Shown here one piece after another: positions 1-10,805 of a stretch of 64,000 nt of DNA. Source of the stretch: Staphylococcus sp. NAM3COL9. GTDB taxonomy: Bacteria > Bacillota > Bacilli > Staphylococcales > Staphylococcaceae. A program made the position numbers and the translations under genes. The notes below the pieces were generated by a model. That model was not told where the DNA came from and did no database searches. It worked only from the letters and a program-made list of their open reading frames with translations. Numbering within the stretch: the stretch's first letter is position 1; each line of letters begins with the position of its first letter. The stretch lies in assembly GCF_001431205.1 (NCBI RefSeq), contig NZ_LGPC01000014.1:197674-261673 (forward strand), given 5' to 3'.

Positions 1-338
1 GCAAACTCGGTTCAGGTAGACAGTGGTATTCTTGGATTCATTTAGATGATTTAACAAGAGCAATTCTCTATACAATTAACAATGAAAATGCACAAGGTGT
101 TTTCAACTTTACAGCGCCTATTGTTGAACATCAAAATTTATTTGGCTATACACTGGCACGCGTTACGCACCGCCCCCATTTCACTTGGGTACCTGCATTA
201 GCCTTAAGATTAGCTTTAGGCCAAATGTCTACAGTTGTATTAGACACACAAAAAGTAATTCCAAATAAATTACAGGCTATAGATTTTAAATTTAAATATC
301 CAGATTTAAAAATTGCGTTAGAAGATTTAGTAAAATAA
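1..338 (+). CDS. SDR39U1-type NAD-dependent epimerase, C-terminal part (5' truncated)
   Basis: The window opens inside a reading frame (codons from base 3) that ends at the TAA at 336-338. It encodes about 111 residues with the WIHLDDL segment and the C-terminal end typical of the TIGR01777/SDR39U1 epimerase family, formerly annotated as cell-division inhibitor homologues. The Rossmann NAD-binding N-terminus lies outside the window. The substrate is not known for this family in staphylococci. The gene converges on clpP and shares a bidirectional terminator with it. A gene of this family next to clpP is the arrangement I recall from S. aureus. Confidence 0.85.
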   Translation, partial: KLGSGRQWYSWIHLDDLTRAILYTINNENAQGVFNFTAPIVEHQNLFGYTLARVTHRPHFTWVPALALRLALGQMSTVVLDTQKVIPNKLQAIDFKFKYPDLKIALEDLVK

Positions 339-342
339 TGAT

Positions 343-380
343 AAAAAAAGACAAGCCACATCATGCGGCTTGTCTTTTTT
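343..380. terminator. Bidirectional terminator between the epimerase gene and clpP
   Basis: The arms AAGACAAGCC and GGCTTGTCTT enclose a 9-nt loop, with an A-run on the left and a T-run on the right. The hairpin therefore terminates transcription from both converging genes. Confidence 0.9.
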
Positions 381-407
381 ACTTAAGCTTTTATATTAAT
401 TTTAGTG

Positions 408-992
408 TTATGCTTCAGGAACCATAACTTGGTCAACTAAACCGTATTCTTTAGCTTCTTCAGCTGATAAGAAATTATCACGATCAGTATCTTTTTCAAT
501 TGTTTCAATTGACTGACCAGTACGATCTGCTAAAATTTGGTTTAATTTGGAACGTGTTTTAAGAATATGATTCGCAGCAATTTCAATTTCTGTTGCTTGA
601 CCTTGTGCACCACCAAGTGGTTGGTGAATCATTACTTCAGCATTTGGTAAAGCAAAACGTTTACCTTTAGCTCCTGCTGCAAGTAGGAATGAACCCATTG
701 AGGCAGCCATACCAATACAAATTGTTTGTACATCTGGTTTAATGTGTTGGATGGTATCATAAATTGCAAATCCAGCCGTCACACTTCCGCCTGGTGAATT
801 GATATAAAGATAGATATCTTTTTCAGCATCTTGTGCTTGTAGGAATAATAATTGTGAAACAATAGAGTTTGCTACATTATCATCGATTTGTGAACCTAAC
901 ATAATAATACGGTCTTTTAATAAACGTGAGTAAATGTCATATGCACGTTCCCCACGGTTTGTTGTTTCAATTACTGTAGGTATTAAATTCAT
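408..992 (-). CDS. clpP: ATP-dependent Clp protease proteolytic subunit ClpP
   Basis: This is the serine peptidase of the ClpXP/ClpCP proteases, which degrade misfolded and regulatory proteins in the cytoplasm. The 194-residue length is normal. The catalytic triad is visible: Ser98 in GMAASMG, His123 in MIHQP and Asp172 in DTDRDN. The ATG at 992 follows a strong GAGGAGG ribosome binding site. The gene stands alone, with a SigA promoter overlapped by a CtsR operator upstream and a bidirectional terminator downstream. Heat and protein stress should induce it through loss of CtsR. Confidence 0.98.
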   Translation of the reverse strand: MNLIPTVIETTNRGERAYDIYSRLLKDRIIMLGSQIDDNVANSIVSQLLFLQAQDAEKDIYLYINSPGGSVTAGFAIYDTIQHIKPDVQTICIGMAASMGSFLLAAGAKGKRFALPNAEVMIHQPLGGAQGQATEIEIAANHILKTRSKLNQILADRTGQSIETIEKDTDRDNFLSAEEAKEYGLVDQVMVPEA

Positions 993-1026
993 TAATATTG
1001 CCTCCTCATTTCTAATTGATAAATTT

Positions 1027-1056
1027 ATTTTAACTCAAAAGTCAAATATGGTCAAA
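1027..1056 (-). promoter_or_regulatory. clpP SigA promoter with CtsR operator
   Basis: On the minus strand, TTGACC (1050-1055) and TAAAAT (1027-1032) are 17 bp apart. The plus strand at 1040-1056 reads AGTCAAATATGGTCAAA. This is the tandem heptamer (RGTCAAA, 3-nt spacer, RGTCAAA) bound by CtsR. The operator covers the -35 box, so bound CtsR should block RNA polymerase. I saw no CIRCE element, so control looks CtsR-only. Confidence 0.9.
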
Positions 1057-1094
1057 AATTAAGCTCAAAATTTCACGAAACTACATTATTCTTA

Positions 1095-1123
1095 TTGACC
1101 GTTACTTCTAAGATTTGTACACT
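1095..1123 (+). promoter_or_regulatory. Promoter of the tRNA-Arg gene
   Basis: TTGACC (1095-1100), a 17-bp spacer and TACACT (1118-1123) end about 20 bp before the mature tRNA 5' end. It is divergent from the clpP promoter 40 bp away. Confidence 0.7.
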
Positions 1124-1143
1124 TGTATTAACGTGTTTTTTAA

Positions 1144-1215
1144 CCCCTCGTAGTGTAATGGATAACACATAAGATTCCGGTTCTTAAAATAGGGGTTCGA
1201 TTCCCTTCGAGGGGA
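1144..1215 (+). tRNA. tRNA-Arg (anticodon CCG)
   Basis: The cloverleaf can be drawn directly. The acceptor arms are CCCCTCG (1144-1150) and CGAGGGG (1208-1214), with discriminator A1215. The D stem is GTGT/ACAC. The anticodon arm TAAGA/TCTTA carries loop TTCCGGT, giving anticodon CCG, which reads CGG Arg codons. The T arm is AGGGG-TTCGATT-CCCTT. CCA is not encoded and must be added by tRNA nucleotidyltransferase. The gene is single, with its own promoter and terminator. Confidence 0.93.
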
Positions 1216-1240
1216 CTTACATAAGATTATCTAAACATCA

Positions 1241-1283
1241 CCCGAAGTCATTGGTTTTATGTATCTATGATTTCGGGTTTTTT
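1241..1283 (+). terminator. Terminator of the tRNA-Arg transcript
   Basis: CCCGAAGTCAT pairs with ATGATTTCGGG (11 bp, one G-U) around a 15-nt loop and is followed by TTTTTT. Confidence 0.88.
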
Positions 1284-1425
1284 AATATTTAAAAACACTC
1301 AAACCATTTAACACTTTTAACATATACTCTTTTTCAATATATCTAGTAATCTATGTAGTTTATAATATGCTAAAAATCTATGCAAGACAATTGTTTCTCA
1401 TTTTTAAAACAAGACTTTGATAGTT

Positions 1426-2271
1426 TTATTTTACATTTATAAAACTACTACCTAAGACATCTCTCACATCATGGATTACTAAAAAGGCATTTTCATCTTC
1501 TTCGTTCACAAGCTTTTTCACTCTCGTTACTTGAGATTGTGGCACGACCACGTATAGCATACGCGTCTCACTCTTAGCATAGCCACCTTTACCGGTCAAT
1601 ATCGTAGAACCTCTACCTGTAAAAGCATTAATTTTATCGCTAATTGTTTCACTCTCACTTGATATAACAGTAACTGCTTTTTTAGGATTAAATCCTTCTA
1701 TGATAAACGATGTCGCTCTTTCGGTTACAAACAGCATAATAATTGTAAATAATACGTTTTGTAACGGAAGCACCATCAAAAAAGATAACACGACGAGCGC
1801 ATCCAATACAAAGATGCCTTGAGACGTTTTAATTTCTGAATATTTATTAATTATCTTAGCTATAACTGAGGTGCCTCCAAGTGTACTACCTGTCGCAATA
1901 ACTAAACCTCCGCCAATACCGATGATAGCCCCACCAAACACAGCGTTAATTACGAAATTATCCACACCAAGATTTATATTTTCAGTTAAATGTAAAAACA
2001 GTGACAGGGACGTATTCGCTATAACCGTATATACTGCAGTTGTTTTACTCAAAAATTTCCAACCAATTAATACAACGAGTGTATTGATAATTAATGATGT
2101 CCAAGCAGGTGACAATCCAAATGAATATAATAGTGCTAGGGAGATACCAACAGTACCTCCATCTCCTAAGTTAGATCCAAGTAAAAAACAATTGACACCT
2201 ATTGCATTAATAAACGTCCCTATCATGCAAAGAATAATATTTTTAGAATGCTTATTGAACAGTTTTGACAT
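1426..2271 (-). CDS. YitT/DUF2179-family membrane protein
   Basis: This 281-residue protein has several hydrophobic N-terminal segments (about residues 10-190) and a soluble C-terminal DUF2179 domain (about 200-281), the organisation of the YitT family. Family function is poorly defined. I chose the ATG at 2271 (MSKLFNKHSK) because AAGGAGTG sits just upstream; the frame also extends 22 codons further with no ribosome binding site. It lies between whiA and the tRNA-Arg gene, a place where I do not recall a gene in S. aureus. It appears monocistronic. I see no strong terminator downstream. Confidence 0.85.
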   Translation of the reverse strand: MSKLFNKHSKNIILCMIGTFINAIGVNCFLLGSNLGDGGTVGISLALLYSFGLSPAWTSLIINTLVVLIGWKFLSKTTAVYTVIANTSLSLFLHLTENINLGVDNFVINAVFGGAIIGIGGGLVIATGSTLGGTSVIAKIINKYSEIKTSQGIFVLDALVVLSFLMVLPLQNVLFTIIMLFVTERATSFIIEGFNPKKAVTVISSESETISDKINAFTGRGSTILTGKGGYAKSETRMLYVVVPQSQVTRVKKLVNEEDENAFLVIHDVRDVLGSSFINVK

Positions 2272-2354
2272 TAACTCACTCCTTCGATTCCAACAACAAT
2301 AGGGTTTAATCATTATTCTATCGCTATTACGCATCATAAATCACTTTAATTATA

Positions 2355-2379
2355 TAAAAAAACACCTCTTTATAGAGGC
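2355..2379 (-). terminator. Terminator of the rapZ-yvcK-whiA operon
   Basis: Read on the minus strand, GCCTC-TATAAA-GAGGT is followed by a run of seven T. It lies about 140 bp beyond the whiA stop and before the YitT-family gene. Confidence 0.75.
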
Positions 2380-2518
2380 GTCAATAATTAAAATTAAATT
2401 ACAATAATTCTAGCATAACTAATTCACGTATGACTAGATATGGTTTTAATAATGTTCTTAAAAATTCCCAATGGCAGTATTGAAGAGTCAAAGGTAAATT
2501 TTAAAACTGTGAAGCATA

Positions 2519-3466
2519 TTATTTCAGTTCAATCGGTTCGCCGCTTCTTAATTTATCCGCCATTTCATTTAACTTTCTTAATCGATGATTCACACCAGAT
2601 TTAGATATATTACCAGAAGTCATCATTTCACCTAATTCTTTAAGCGACACTTCCTGGTGCTCTATTCTTAGTCTTGCAATTTCACGTAATCTTTCAGGCA
2701 AATTATCTAGACCAATTTCTTGGTCAATTAAATTAATACTTTCTACATGTTTCATAGCGGCGCTTACTGTTTTATTCAAATTAGCAGTTTCACAATTCAC
2801 CAGCCTGTTAACAGAGTTTCTCATATCACGTACAATACGGACATCCTCAAATTTCAAAAGTGCTTGATATCCACCGATTAAACTTAAGAAATCAGAAATT
2901 TTTTCCGCTTCTTTTAAATAGGCAATACTACCTTTTTTTCGTTCGAGATGCTTTGCGTTCAATTCATATTTATTCATCAACTGCGTTATACCTTCAGAAT
3001 GGTCTTCATATAATGAAAATATTTCTAGATGGTAAGATGATGTTTCTGGATTGTTTACTGAGCCACCCGCAAGAAAAGCACCACGTAAATAACTTCTTCT
3101 CATTTCATCATCATGAATCAATGCTTCATCAATTTCGTGCGTGAAGACACCACTTTTTAAAATACCTAATTCATCCAATATTTCTCTGGCACGTACTTTA
3201 ATGCGACAGATATAAATATTGTTCTTTTTCAATTTCATTTTCTTTCTCACAAGTAGTTCCACTTCAACATTAAATACCTTTTTAATTAACGAATATATAC
3301 GTCTCGCCGTAGTAGCATTTTCAGTTTGTACGTTAATAACAAATTGTTGGTTGGAAAGACTGAGTGCACCATTCATACGAATAAGCGCACTGAGCTCTGC
3401 TTTTGCATTCTCTTCATCTACTTCTATTCTAGTTAGTTCATTCTTCATCTCGGATGCAAAGCTCAT
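2519..3466 (-). CDS. whiA: DNA-binding protein WhiA
   Basis: WhiA combines a degenerate LAGLIDADG-homing-endonuclease-like N-terminal domain (about residues 1-200) with a C-terminal helix-turn-helix (about 220-310; [20 protein letters not shown] fits the recognition region). In Bacillus it influences cell division and chromosome segregation. The 315-residue length is normal. It is the last gene of the conserved rapZ-yvcK-whiA operon, 37 bp after yvcK. The ribosome binding site (GAAGGGA) is about 12 nt from the ATG, longer than usual. Confidence 0.95.
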   Translation of the reverse strand: MSFASEMKNELTRIEVDEENAKAELSALIRMNGALSLSNQQFVINVQTENATTARRIYSLIKKVFNVEVELLVRKKMKLKKNNIYICRIKVRAREILDELGILKSGVFTHEIDEALIHDDEMRRSYLRGAFLAGGSVNNPETSSYHLEIFSLYEDHSEGITQLMNKYELNAKHLERKKGSIAYLKEAEKISDFLSLIGGYQALLKFEDVRIVRDMRNSVNRLVNCETANLNKTVSAAMKHVESINLIDQEIGLDNLPERLREIARLRIEHQEVSLKELGEMMTSGNISKSGVNHRLRKLNEMADKLRSGEPIELK

Positions 3467-3503
3467 AGATTAATCAGTCCCTTCTTTAACTAAATAATAC
3501 CAT

Positions 3504-4508
3504 CTAGTTATTATTCTCATTTTCTTTATTACGCGTAAATTCAATCGTATCAGTTTCTCGCATAGCTATTTCATAAATCATTTTAGATAGCACTTCCGTA
3601 TTATGACGCACGTAGTATTCTTCAGAAACTTCTACTAAATTAGGATGTGTAAATACTTTAATATTTTGTTCTTCCATATGATTCATATCACATTTTACTG
3701 GTGATGCCCCATCTTCTCTATAACGCTTTAACACATCTTCAGTAAATGATTGGGTACTACAGATAGAGTAATTGATGAAGTTCTGACCAACATGATCATG
3801 TATTGCGTTCACATGATCGATTGCAGTGTAACTATTTGTTTCACCTGGTTGTGTCATAACATTTGAAACATATAGTTTGGGAACGTCTCCACCTAGCAGT
3901 GCATTAGAAATACCCTTCACGCATAGATTAGAAATCACACTCGTATAAAGTGAGCCAGGTCCTAGCACGATTAAATCTGCTTCTTCTATTGCTTCAACTG
4001 CCTCTTCCATTGGCTCAACGTCTTCTGGTTCTAAAAATACACGCTTAATCTTTTTATTCTTTTTCGGAATATTAGATTCGCCATATACAATTTCTCCATC
4101 TTCCATTACTGCATTTAAACGTACACTCGTATTGGTAGAAGGAATAACACGACCTCTAATATTTAAAATTTCACTTAGCTCTTTCACTGCATGTCCAAAA
4201 TCGTTATTGATGTTAGTTAATGCAGCAATGAGTAAATTTCCTAAAGAATGACCTTCGACTTGGTTTTCTTTAAAACGATATTGAAACAATCGCTCTATTG
4301 TTGATTCTGTTTCACTTAATGCCGAAATAACGTTTCGTATATCTCCTGGAGCAGGTATATCCATTTCACTTCGTATTTTACCCGTACTACCACCATCATC
4401 AGCCACTGTGACAATCGTCGTAATATCAATCGGATAACCTTTTAAACCACGTGCTAAAACGGATAAACCCGTACCTCCACCTATAAGTACAAGTTTAATT
4501 CTTTTCAT
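3504..4508 (-). CDS. yvcK: YvcK/CofD-family protein (gluconeogenesis factor)
   Basis: This 334-residue protein begins with the nucleotide-sugar-binding motif [20 protein letters not shown] (about residues 7-26) and has the family DDGGSTG segment (about 38-44). YvcK homologues bind UDP-sugars and link carbon metabolism to cell-wall synthesis; in B. subtilis it is needed on gluconeogenic carbon sources. The start lies inside the end of rapZ (14-bp overlap) without a strong ribosome binding site, so translational coupling is likely. The acidic, Asn-rich C-terminus is not informative. Confidence 0.95.
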   Translation of the reverse strand: MKRIKLVLIGGGTGLSVLARGLKGYPIDITTIVTVADDGGSTGKIRSEMDIPAPGDIRNVISALSETESTIERLFQYRFKENQVEGHSLGNLLIAALTNINNDFGHAVKELSEILNIRGRVIPSTNTSVRLNAVMEDGEIVYGESNIPKKNKKIKRVFLEPEDVEPMEEAVEAIEEADLIVLGPGSLYTSVISNLCVKGISNALLGGDVPKLYVSNVMTQPGETNSYTAIDHVNAIHDHVGQNFINYSICSTQSFTEDVLKRYREDGASPVKCDMNHMEEQNIKVFTHPNLVEVSEEYYVRHNTEVLSKMIYEIAMRETDTIEFTRNKENENNN

Positions 4509-5421
4509 TTTTTGGTTTCACGCCACTTTCGACATGTGCATCCCTATGTTGCACATACACATTATAGTCAAAACTCTCCCTGAGTTCTGCTCCGATACGT
4601 TTGGCTAGTGCGACAGAACGGTGTTGGCCACCAGTACAACCTATTGCAATAACAAGTTGAGATTTCCCTTCTTTTTTATATCCTGGTACCATAAATTTCA
4701 ATAAATCCATTAATTTTTCATAAAAAACATTTGTTTCTTTCCATTTCATTACATATTTATATACTGCTTCATCTTCACCAGTTAATGGTCTCAATTCATC
4801 AACGTAGTGCGGATTAGGTAAAAATCTCACATCAAATACAAGATCCGCATCTATTTGTATACCATGTTTAAAACCGAAGCTAATTACATTAATATTAAAT
4901 GTTTGGAAGTTACTTTGATTAAAATAATCCCCCATGCGTTTGCGTAGTTCTTTCAGTGTCATTTGCGATGTGTCAATTGTATAGTTCGCTAAACTTTGAA
5001 TTTCAGCCAACAACTCACGTTCTTCTTCAATAGATTCAATCAATGAACGCTGACCTTTTTCATTTAAAGGATGTGCACGGCGTGTTTCTTTATAACGAGA
5101 GATTAGTTTTTCATTTGAAGCTTCTAAGAACATTAAATCAACAATAACGTCTGAGTTACTTTTAATTTGATCCATTTCTTTAATTAAAGACTTAAATAGT
5201 TCCTTACCTCTTAAATCAATAGCAATCGCTACTTTTTGTAAAGAAGGATTTCCTTGCCCCATCAGTTCTACAAATTTTGGTAAAAGAATCGGTGGTAAGT
5301 TATCTACACAGAAATATCCAATGTCTTCTAAACTCTGAATGACCACAGATTTTCCAGCGCCTGACAAACCAGTTACAACCAACAATTCACTCTTTACTAT
5401 TTCTTTTTCTTCTCGTTGCAT
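4495..5421 (-). CDS. rapZ: RapZ/YvcJ-family nucleotide-binding protein
   Basis: This 308-residue protein has a P-loop near the N-terminus (GLSGAGKS, about residues 18-25) and the family C-terminal half ending in [17 protein letters not shown]. In E. coli RapZ is the RNase adaptor that controls glmS through small RNAs. The Gram-positive homologue YvcJ is a nucleotide-binding protein linked to competence, and its RNA role is unproven. It is the first gene of the rapZ-yvcK-whiA operon. The ribosome binding site upstream of 5421 is weak. Confidence 0.94.
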   Translation of the reverse strand: MQREEKEIVKSELLVVTGLSGAGKSVVIQSLEDIGYFCVDNLPPILLPKFVELMGQGNPSLQKVAIAIDLRGKELFKSLIKEMDQIKSNSDVIVDLMFLEASNEKLISRYKETRRAHPLNEKGQRSLIESIEEERELLAEIQSLANYTIDTSQMTLKELRKRMGDYFNQSNFQTFNINVISFGFKHGIQIDADLVFDVRFLPNPHYVDELRPLTGEDEAVYKYVMKWKETNVFYEKLMDLLKFMVPGYKKEGKSQLVIAIGCTGGQHRSVALAKRIGAELRESFDYNVYVQHRDAHVESGVKPKNEKN

Positions 5422-5629
5422 CTCTTTACACCATCCATTGATTATTTTAATCGCAAAATTAGTTCTACGCTGTTAATAGCTTATTTATATTGGCATTTAT
5501 ACAATATATTTCATTTTTCTCAATATAAGTTTAACGAGTTAATACTATCACATTATATTTTACATGAAAAACGACTAAGGTAGTAGTTTTATCTATTAAT
5601 ATTATAACTCTATAGCTGTTTTTTTATGT

Positions 5630-5684
5630 AAAAAAGCTAGAATGTTATAACTTACTTATAGATCGTAAGTATGACATTCTAGCT
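5630..5684 (-). terminator. Terminator of the hprK-lgt-trxB operon
   Basis: On the minus strand, AGCTAGAATGT pairs with ACATTCTAGCT, and ACTTAC pairs with GTAAGT inside it. A T-run follows. It lies directly after trxB. The remaining gap to rapZ (5685-5727 and 5422-5629) holds no other gene that I can see. Confidence 0.9.
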
Positions 5685-5727
5685 ATGACTGAATTCATCA
5701 ATTTATTTCATCAATGAATCAATTTAT

Positions 5728-6672
<945 letters not shown>

Positions 6673-6737
6673 TTAAATTGCCTCCTGTTTAATAATTCAT
6701 TATGCGCAGTATATATGATTTCTTGCATTTCTTAAAC

Positions 6738-8174
6738 TTATATGCTCACTAAATAATCTATCGTTTTATTTAAACGGTAAGAAGATATATCAAACCATTC
6801 GATTACTTGTTGTTTTGTTATTTTACTATCAGCATTACGATAATACATATACACAAATGCTGCAATATATTCATTTACATTTGTTAGGTCTACTTTTTCA
6901 GATATAATCGCTTCTGCTTGATCAATCCATACAATAAATAATTCTTCATTATTTTTCAATGATTTCACACCATACAACATCAATAACCCTCTATGAATGA
7001 AATCTAATTTGTTTAACTTTAAATCTTGAATAATATACGTAAGATATAGCTTTTCGTAATCTTCCATAGATTCTAGAACTGTCCAAATTTCTTGTGTCAA
7101 AAGCACTTCTCGTCCTTTTAACTGGTTTAATAAGAAAATACCATATAGCCTATGGTGGCTATCATCATGGAGTAACAATGGTAATACTTGTTCATCAAAA
7201 TATATTTTGCTCTCAGCAATAACCCAAGGTGCATAACCTACATCTACTTTAGTCATTTCTTGCAACTTCGACCAAAAATATTCACTTTCATCAATATTGT
7301 TTAAATAGAAACTGTTATAACTTAATGCATTATACATTTGGATGGAAAGGAATTTTCCTTTTCTATAAAGTGGTTGTAATATTTTTTGCGAAGCTTCATA
7401 TTGTTTCAAGTAACATAAAACGATACCTAGCTTAAATGACTCATCATCATTCATCGGCATGACTTTACTTAAAATTTTTAAATAGCGTTGGTATTTTTCT
7501 TTATCATTCGTATTATAAAGTAATAAAGTATAATGACATAATGCATGTACATCCGTATTATCTTCACTAAGCAATCGCTCAAACATCTCTTTAGCAATGT
7601 CATATTCATTCATGTATAAATAACACATTGCAAGTAAATTACGCACTACACGATGTTCTTGAATTTCATCATTTTGATTTAAGATAAATGTTCGTGCTTC
7701 AGGTAATCGTCCTTGGGAAAATAAGTATTGGAAAATAAGTTGTACTGCAAATAGCTGGCTTTCTGTCTCTATTTTTTCAGATGAAGTATAAGAAACTTCA
7801 AACATGTCTTCAAGTTCTTCTTTATAATCTTCATCTTTAGACATCGTGACATAATTTATACCAAATAAAAATGCTTTATTTGCTTCGTTTAGTGTAATGT
7901 TTAATTGACTAAGCTGAAAATAACTTTCTTCTACTAACTCTTGTTGCGCAATACTTTCATAAAATAGATGCTCTGCTTTACTACTTAGTCCCATGTTCAC
8001 AAGACATTCCGCGTATTTTACTTTTACATCAAAATCTTGAGGTGACATTTCCAGCACTTTGCCATAATATTCTGCTGCCTTTTTATAATCTTGGTGCAGA
8101 AATTTTTGGTCTCCCAATTTTTTATAAAATTGACTATCTAATTTCATTGGTATTACTTTGCCGTTATGCGCCAT
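6738..8174 (-). CDS. Tetratricopeptide repeat protein
   Basis: This 478-residue protein is built from helical repeats. The clearest TPR units are near the N-terminus (LGDQKFLHQDYKKAAEYYGK, then a unit starting AECLVNMG) and near residues 180-215. There is no signal peptide or membrane segment, so it is likely a cytoplasmic scaffold. Its function is unknown, although this gene keeps its place between lgt/acetyltransferase and trxB in staphylococci. I chose the ATG at 8174, 9 nt after AGGAGG. A nearer ATG (8178) is followed by a stop after four codons. Confidence 0.9.
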   Translation of the reverse strand: MAHNGKVIPMKLDSQFYKKLGDQKFLHQDYKKAAEYYGKVLEMSPQDFDVKVKYAECLVNMGLSSKAEHLFYESIAQQELVEESYFQLSQLNITLNEANKAFLFGINYVTMSKDEDYKEELEDMFEVSYTSSEKIETESQLFAVQLIFQYLFSQGRLPEARTFILNQNDEIQEHRVVRNLLAMCYLYMNEYDIAKEMFERLLSEDNTDVHALCHYTLLLYNTNDKEKYQRYLKILSKVMPMNDDESFKLGIVLCYLKQYEASQKILQPLYRKGKFLSIQMYNALSYNSFYLNNIDESEYFWSKLQEMTKVDVGYAPWVIAESKIYFDEQVLPLLLHDDSHHRLYGIFLLNQLKGREVLLTQEIWTVLESMEDYEKLYLTYIIQDLKLNKLDFIHRGLLMLYGVKSLKNNEELFIVWIDQAEAIISEKVDLTNVNEYIAAFVYMYYRNADSKITKQQVIEWFDISSYRLNKTIDYLVSI

Positions 8175-8198
8175 CCATTATCACCTCCTAAATATTCA

Positions 8199-8675
8199 TT
8201 AAGTTCTTATTTGCACGGGGTTTCCATATGCTAATGCTGAATCAGGTATGTCTTTTGAAATAACAGCCCCCGCCCCGACTTTAACATTTGCTCCTATGTT
8301 TACACCTGGTAATATCGTAACATTCGCACCAATTAAAGTATTATCACCAATTTGGACACGGCCTGTTCGGAACTCATCAACGAGAAATTCATGAGTTAAA
8401 ATTGTAGTATTATAGCCAATCACACAATTTTTTCCTATGGAAATATACTCTGGGTATAATAAATCGGGAACCACTTTAAAAGCAAATGCTGTGTTTTCAC
8501 CTATGCTCATTTTCAATAAATTGCGATACACCCAATGTTTCAATTTTACATGAGGCAAGTACCTGCAAATTTCAATTATTATCGTTTGTTTAAATATTTT
8601 AAAGTATCTAATATAACGATACATATGCCAAAGTGGGTTATTACCTTTAACTTTCACTTTTTTTAAATCACGCAT
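8199..8675 (-). CDS. Left-handed beta-helix (hexapeptide repeat) O-acetyltransferase
   Basis: This 158-residue protein has hexapeptide-repeat turns (IGKNCVIGYNTTILTH, IGDNTLIGANVTILPGVNIG, VKVGAGAVISKDIPDSALAYG) and the terminal YGNP of the LbH acyltransferase family. The active-site His may be that of LTHEF. These enzymes move acetyl groups from acetyl-CoA to sugars or similar acceptors; the acceptor here is unknown. The start lies 9 bp after the lgt stop, so it is co-transcribed with hprK-lgt. The linkage to lgt suggests an envelope substrate, which is inference. Confidence 0.88.
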   Translation of the reverse strand: MRDLKKVKVKGNNPLWHMYRYIRYFKIFKQTIIIEICRYLPHVKLKHWVYRNLLKMSIGENTAFAFKVVPDLLYPEYISIGKNCVIGYNTTILTHEFLVDEFRTGRVQIGDNTLIGANVTILPGVNIGANVKVGAGAVISKDIPDSALAYGNPVQIRT

Positions 8676-8684
8676 GAAATTTTA

Positions 8685-9521
8685 TCACTTCACTTTTTGA
8701 TTTGACCAAGTTAACGGACCAACATTTTTATATCTTGGTGCGTTATATTTCACTCTTCTTATAATCATAATCACAATACCTACTACAATCAGTATAATAG
8801 ACATTAGCTGTGCTACTCGAATATCACTTGTTAGCATCAAGCTATCTGTACGCATGCCTTCTACGAAAAATCTGCCAATTGAATACCATATCAAATATAG
8901 ACAGAAAGTATCGCCTATACGTAAATGTTTTCTGAGCAAAATCAGTATAACAAAGCCTAGAATGTCCCAAATAGATTCATATAAGAATGTTGGCTGGTAG
9001 TATTTGCCATTAATATACATATTATTAATAATAAAATCTGGAATATGTAAGTTTTCTAAGAATGTTCTTGAAACAGGGCCACCATGAGCTTCATGATTCA
9101 TAAAGTTGCCCCATCTTCCAATACCCTGTCCTAAAATCATACTTGGTGCAATGACATCACCAATTTGAAACGGGTTAATGTTTCTTTGTTTACAAATGAT
9201 AATTCCTGTAACAAATCCACCTATTAAACCACCGTGTATTGCAATACCACCGTGCCATATCATCGGAATTTCAATGGGGTTTTGAATATAATACGGCCAT
9301 TGGAAAATAACAAAATAAAGTCTCGCCACAATAAATCCAAATATTGCACTCCAAAAAATGATATCAACTAATGTATCTTTATCAAAGCCAATACGTTTCA
9401 CACCTTCTTGAGCAATAAAATAACCCAAGAGTATCCCAACAGCGATAATAATGCCGTACCAACGTACAGAAATAGGCCCAAGCTCAAGCGCAATTGGATT
9501 GATATAATTTAATGTCATCAT
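8685..9521 (-). CDS. lgt: Prolipoprotein diacylglyceryl transferase Lgt
   Basis: Lgt transfers the diacylglyceryl group from phosphatidylglycerol to the lipobox cysteine of prelipoproteins, the first step of lipoprotein maturation. The 278 residues carry about seven membrane segments, the HGGIAIHGG region (about 90-98) and the Lgt signature [14 protein letters not shown] (about 135-148). Tandem ATG codons start the gene, 3 bp after hprK. Likely clients in this window are SstD and the YkyA-like lipoprotein. Confidence 0.97.
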   Translation of the reverse strand: MMTLNYINPIALELGPISVRWYGIIIAVGILLGYFIAQEGVKRIGFDKDTLVDIIFWSAIFGFIVARLYFVIFQWPYYIQNPIEIPMIWHGGIAIHGGLIGGFVTGIIICKQRNINPFQIGDVIAPSMILGQGIGRWGNFMNHEAHGGPVSRTFLENLHIPDFIINNMYINGKYYQPTFLYESIWDILGFVILILLRKHLRIGDTFCLYLIWYSIGRFFVEGMRTDSLMLTSDIRVAQLMSIILIVVGIVIMIIRRVKYNAPRYKNVGPLTWSNQKVK

Positions 9522-9524
9522 TTC

Positions 9525-10460
9525 CTATTTCTCCTCACTGTTGCTACCATTTCGTAATATTTCAGCATTTAAGCGATCATTAAACTCTTCTGCCGTATTG
9601 ATGCCCATAATATTCAAACGGTAATTCATTGCCGCAACTTCAATAATAACCGCTACGTTACGTCCAGGTCGTACAGGTATTGTTTTTTTCGTAATTTCAG
9701 TATCTAAGATACGTAGTTTTTCTTCATTTAAGCCAACTCGATCATATAATTTGTCTTTATGCCAGTTTTCTAAATGAATATTTAAACGTAATCGTTTTTC
9801 AGTTAAAATCGAACCTGCACCAAATAATGTCATTACATTAATGATACCTAAGCCCCTAATTTCTAATAAATGTTCTATTAATTTAGGTGCTCTTCCAATT
9901 AATTCGTCTTTACTGATTTCTCTAATTTCCACATTATCATCTGCTACTAATCTATGACCACGTTTTATTAATTCTAATGCTGTCTCACTTTTACCGATTC
10001 CAGAATCACCAGTAATCAGTACACCTACACCATAAACATCAACAAGTACCCCATGAAGTGATGTTGTTCGAGCTAGCTCATGTTCTAAAAATGTAGTTAA
10101 ACGACTCATTAATTGTGTAGTAGCAATTGTCGACGTAATTAAAGGTGTGTCGAGTTCTTTTGCTGCAGCGATAAGTTCCTCTGGGGGTTCTAAATCTCTC
10201 GTCACAATGATAGCTGGTGTGTCTGGACGACATAACTTTCTCATACGTCCTTTACGTTCTTCATCTGGTAATAAGTTATAAAAAGATAATTCCGTAGTAC
10301 CTAATAATTGAATACGGTCAGAAGCATAGTGAGAAAAATAACCTGCCATTTCCAAACCTGGTCTTGAAATATCTGTATTTTTAATTTGTTTGTTTAAACC
10401 TGCTTCTCCAACAATGAGATCAAGTTCAAAGCGGTCTACTAAACTCTTTGTAGTTAACAT
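9525..10460 (-). CDS. hprK: HPr kinase/phosphorylase
   Basis: HprK phosphorylates and dephosphorylates Ser46 of HPr and so sets carbon catabolite repression through CcpA. The 311 residues have the N-terminal MurF-like domain, a conserved His at 136, the P-loop GDSGIGKS (about 151-158) and the signature [10 protein letters not shown] (about 200-209). It is the first gene of an operon with lgt, an acetyltransferase, the TPR gene and trxB. The upstream region contains unusual AT-rich repeats (10496-10541). Confidence 0.97.
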   Translation of the reverse strand: MLTTKSLVDRFELDLIVGEAGLNKQIKNTDISRPGLEMAGYFSHYASDRIQLLGTTELSFYNLLPDEERKGRMRKLCRPDTPAIIVTRDLEPPEELIAAAKELDTPLITSTIATTQLMSRLTTFLEHELARTTSLHGVLVDVYGVGVLITGDSGIGKSETALELIKRGHRLVADDNVEIREISKDELIGRAPKLIEHLLEIRGLGIINVMTLFGAGSILTEKRLRLNIHLENWHKDKLYDRVGLNEEKLRILDTEITKKTIPVRPGRNVAVIIEVAAMNYRLNIMGINTAEEFNDRLNAEILRNGSNSEEK

Positions 10461-10495
10461 AGTTCACCTCTATCAATATTTCTCTTACATTTACA

Positions 10496-10541
10496 ATATG
10501 ATATTATCATATCAAAAAGAAATGATAATCCATATCAAAAA
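10496..10541 (-). promoter_or_regulatory. Palindrome and direct repeats upstream of hprK
   Basis: ATATGATA-T-TATCATAT (10496-10512) is a perfect 8-1-8 palindrome 36 bp before the hprK start. The minus-strand 11-mer TTTTTGATATG occurs twice (10508-10518 and 10531-10541), 23 bp apart or about two helical turns. Further TATC/GATA steps continue to 10624, including ATCAGT-G-ACTGAT at 10612-10624. This looks like an operator array or a bent promoter region. I cannot assign a regulator. Confidence 0.4.
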
Positions 10542-10692
10542 GTGTAGAAGATCGATAATTCAATACATATCTATAATATCTGTCATTATATCAATTATAA
10601 ACGATATCACATATCAGTGACTGATTATATTTTCAATTTATTCATTTAATTTATTACAAATCATTTTATGTGTAGTTGTTGCTTCTAAATAC

Positions 10693-10739
10693 AAAAATAC
10701 CCCCTTCAAAGTTTGCACATTAAAGTACTTACTTCGAAG
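10693..10739 (-). terminator. Terminator of uvrBA
   Basis: On the minus strand, CTTCGAAGT pairs with ACTTTGAAG (one G-U). Then follow GGGGG and a T-rich tract. A second, weaker hairpin (10757-10785, TGTAAC/GTTACA) lies between it and the uvrA stop. The rest of the 10461-10805 gap is AT-rich with no gene that I can see. Confidence 0.65.
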
Positions 10740-10805
10740 AGAGCCTTTATACTTTATGTAACCCACCTTTTCGGATGGTGTTACATAAGCAATTTTCTTA
10801 TCTTT

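Noticed and set aside
1871-2302. 143-codon plus-strand reading frame
   Set aside because: Antisense to the YitT-family gene; its Pro/Thr/Ile-rich translation is typical of the reverse of membrane-protein codons.
10640-10805. Possible riboswitch or T-box in the gap after uvrA
   Set aside because: The two hairpins are downstream of uvrA on the transcribed strand and end in a T-rich tract; they fit a terminator better. No T-box sequence or known aptamer core is seen.
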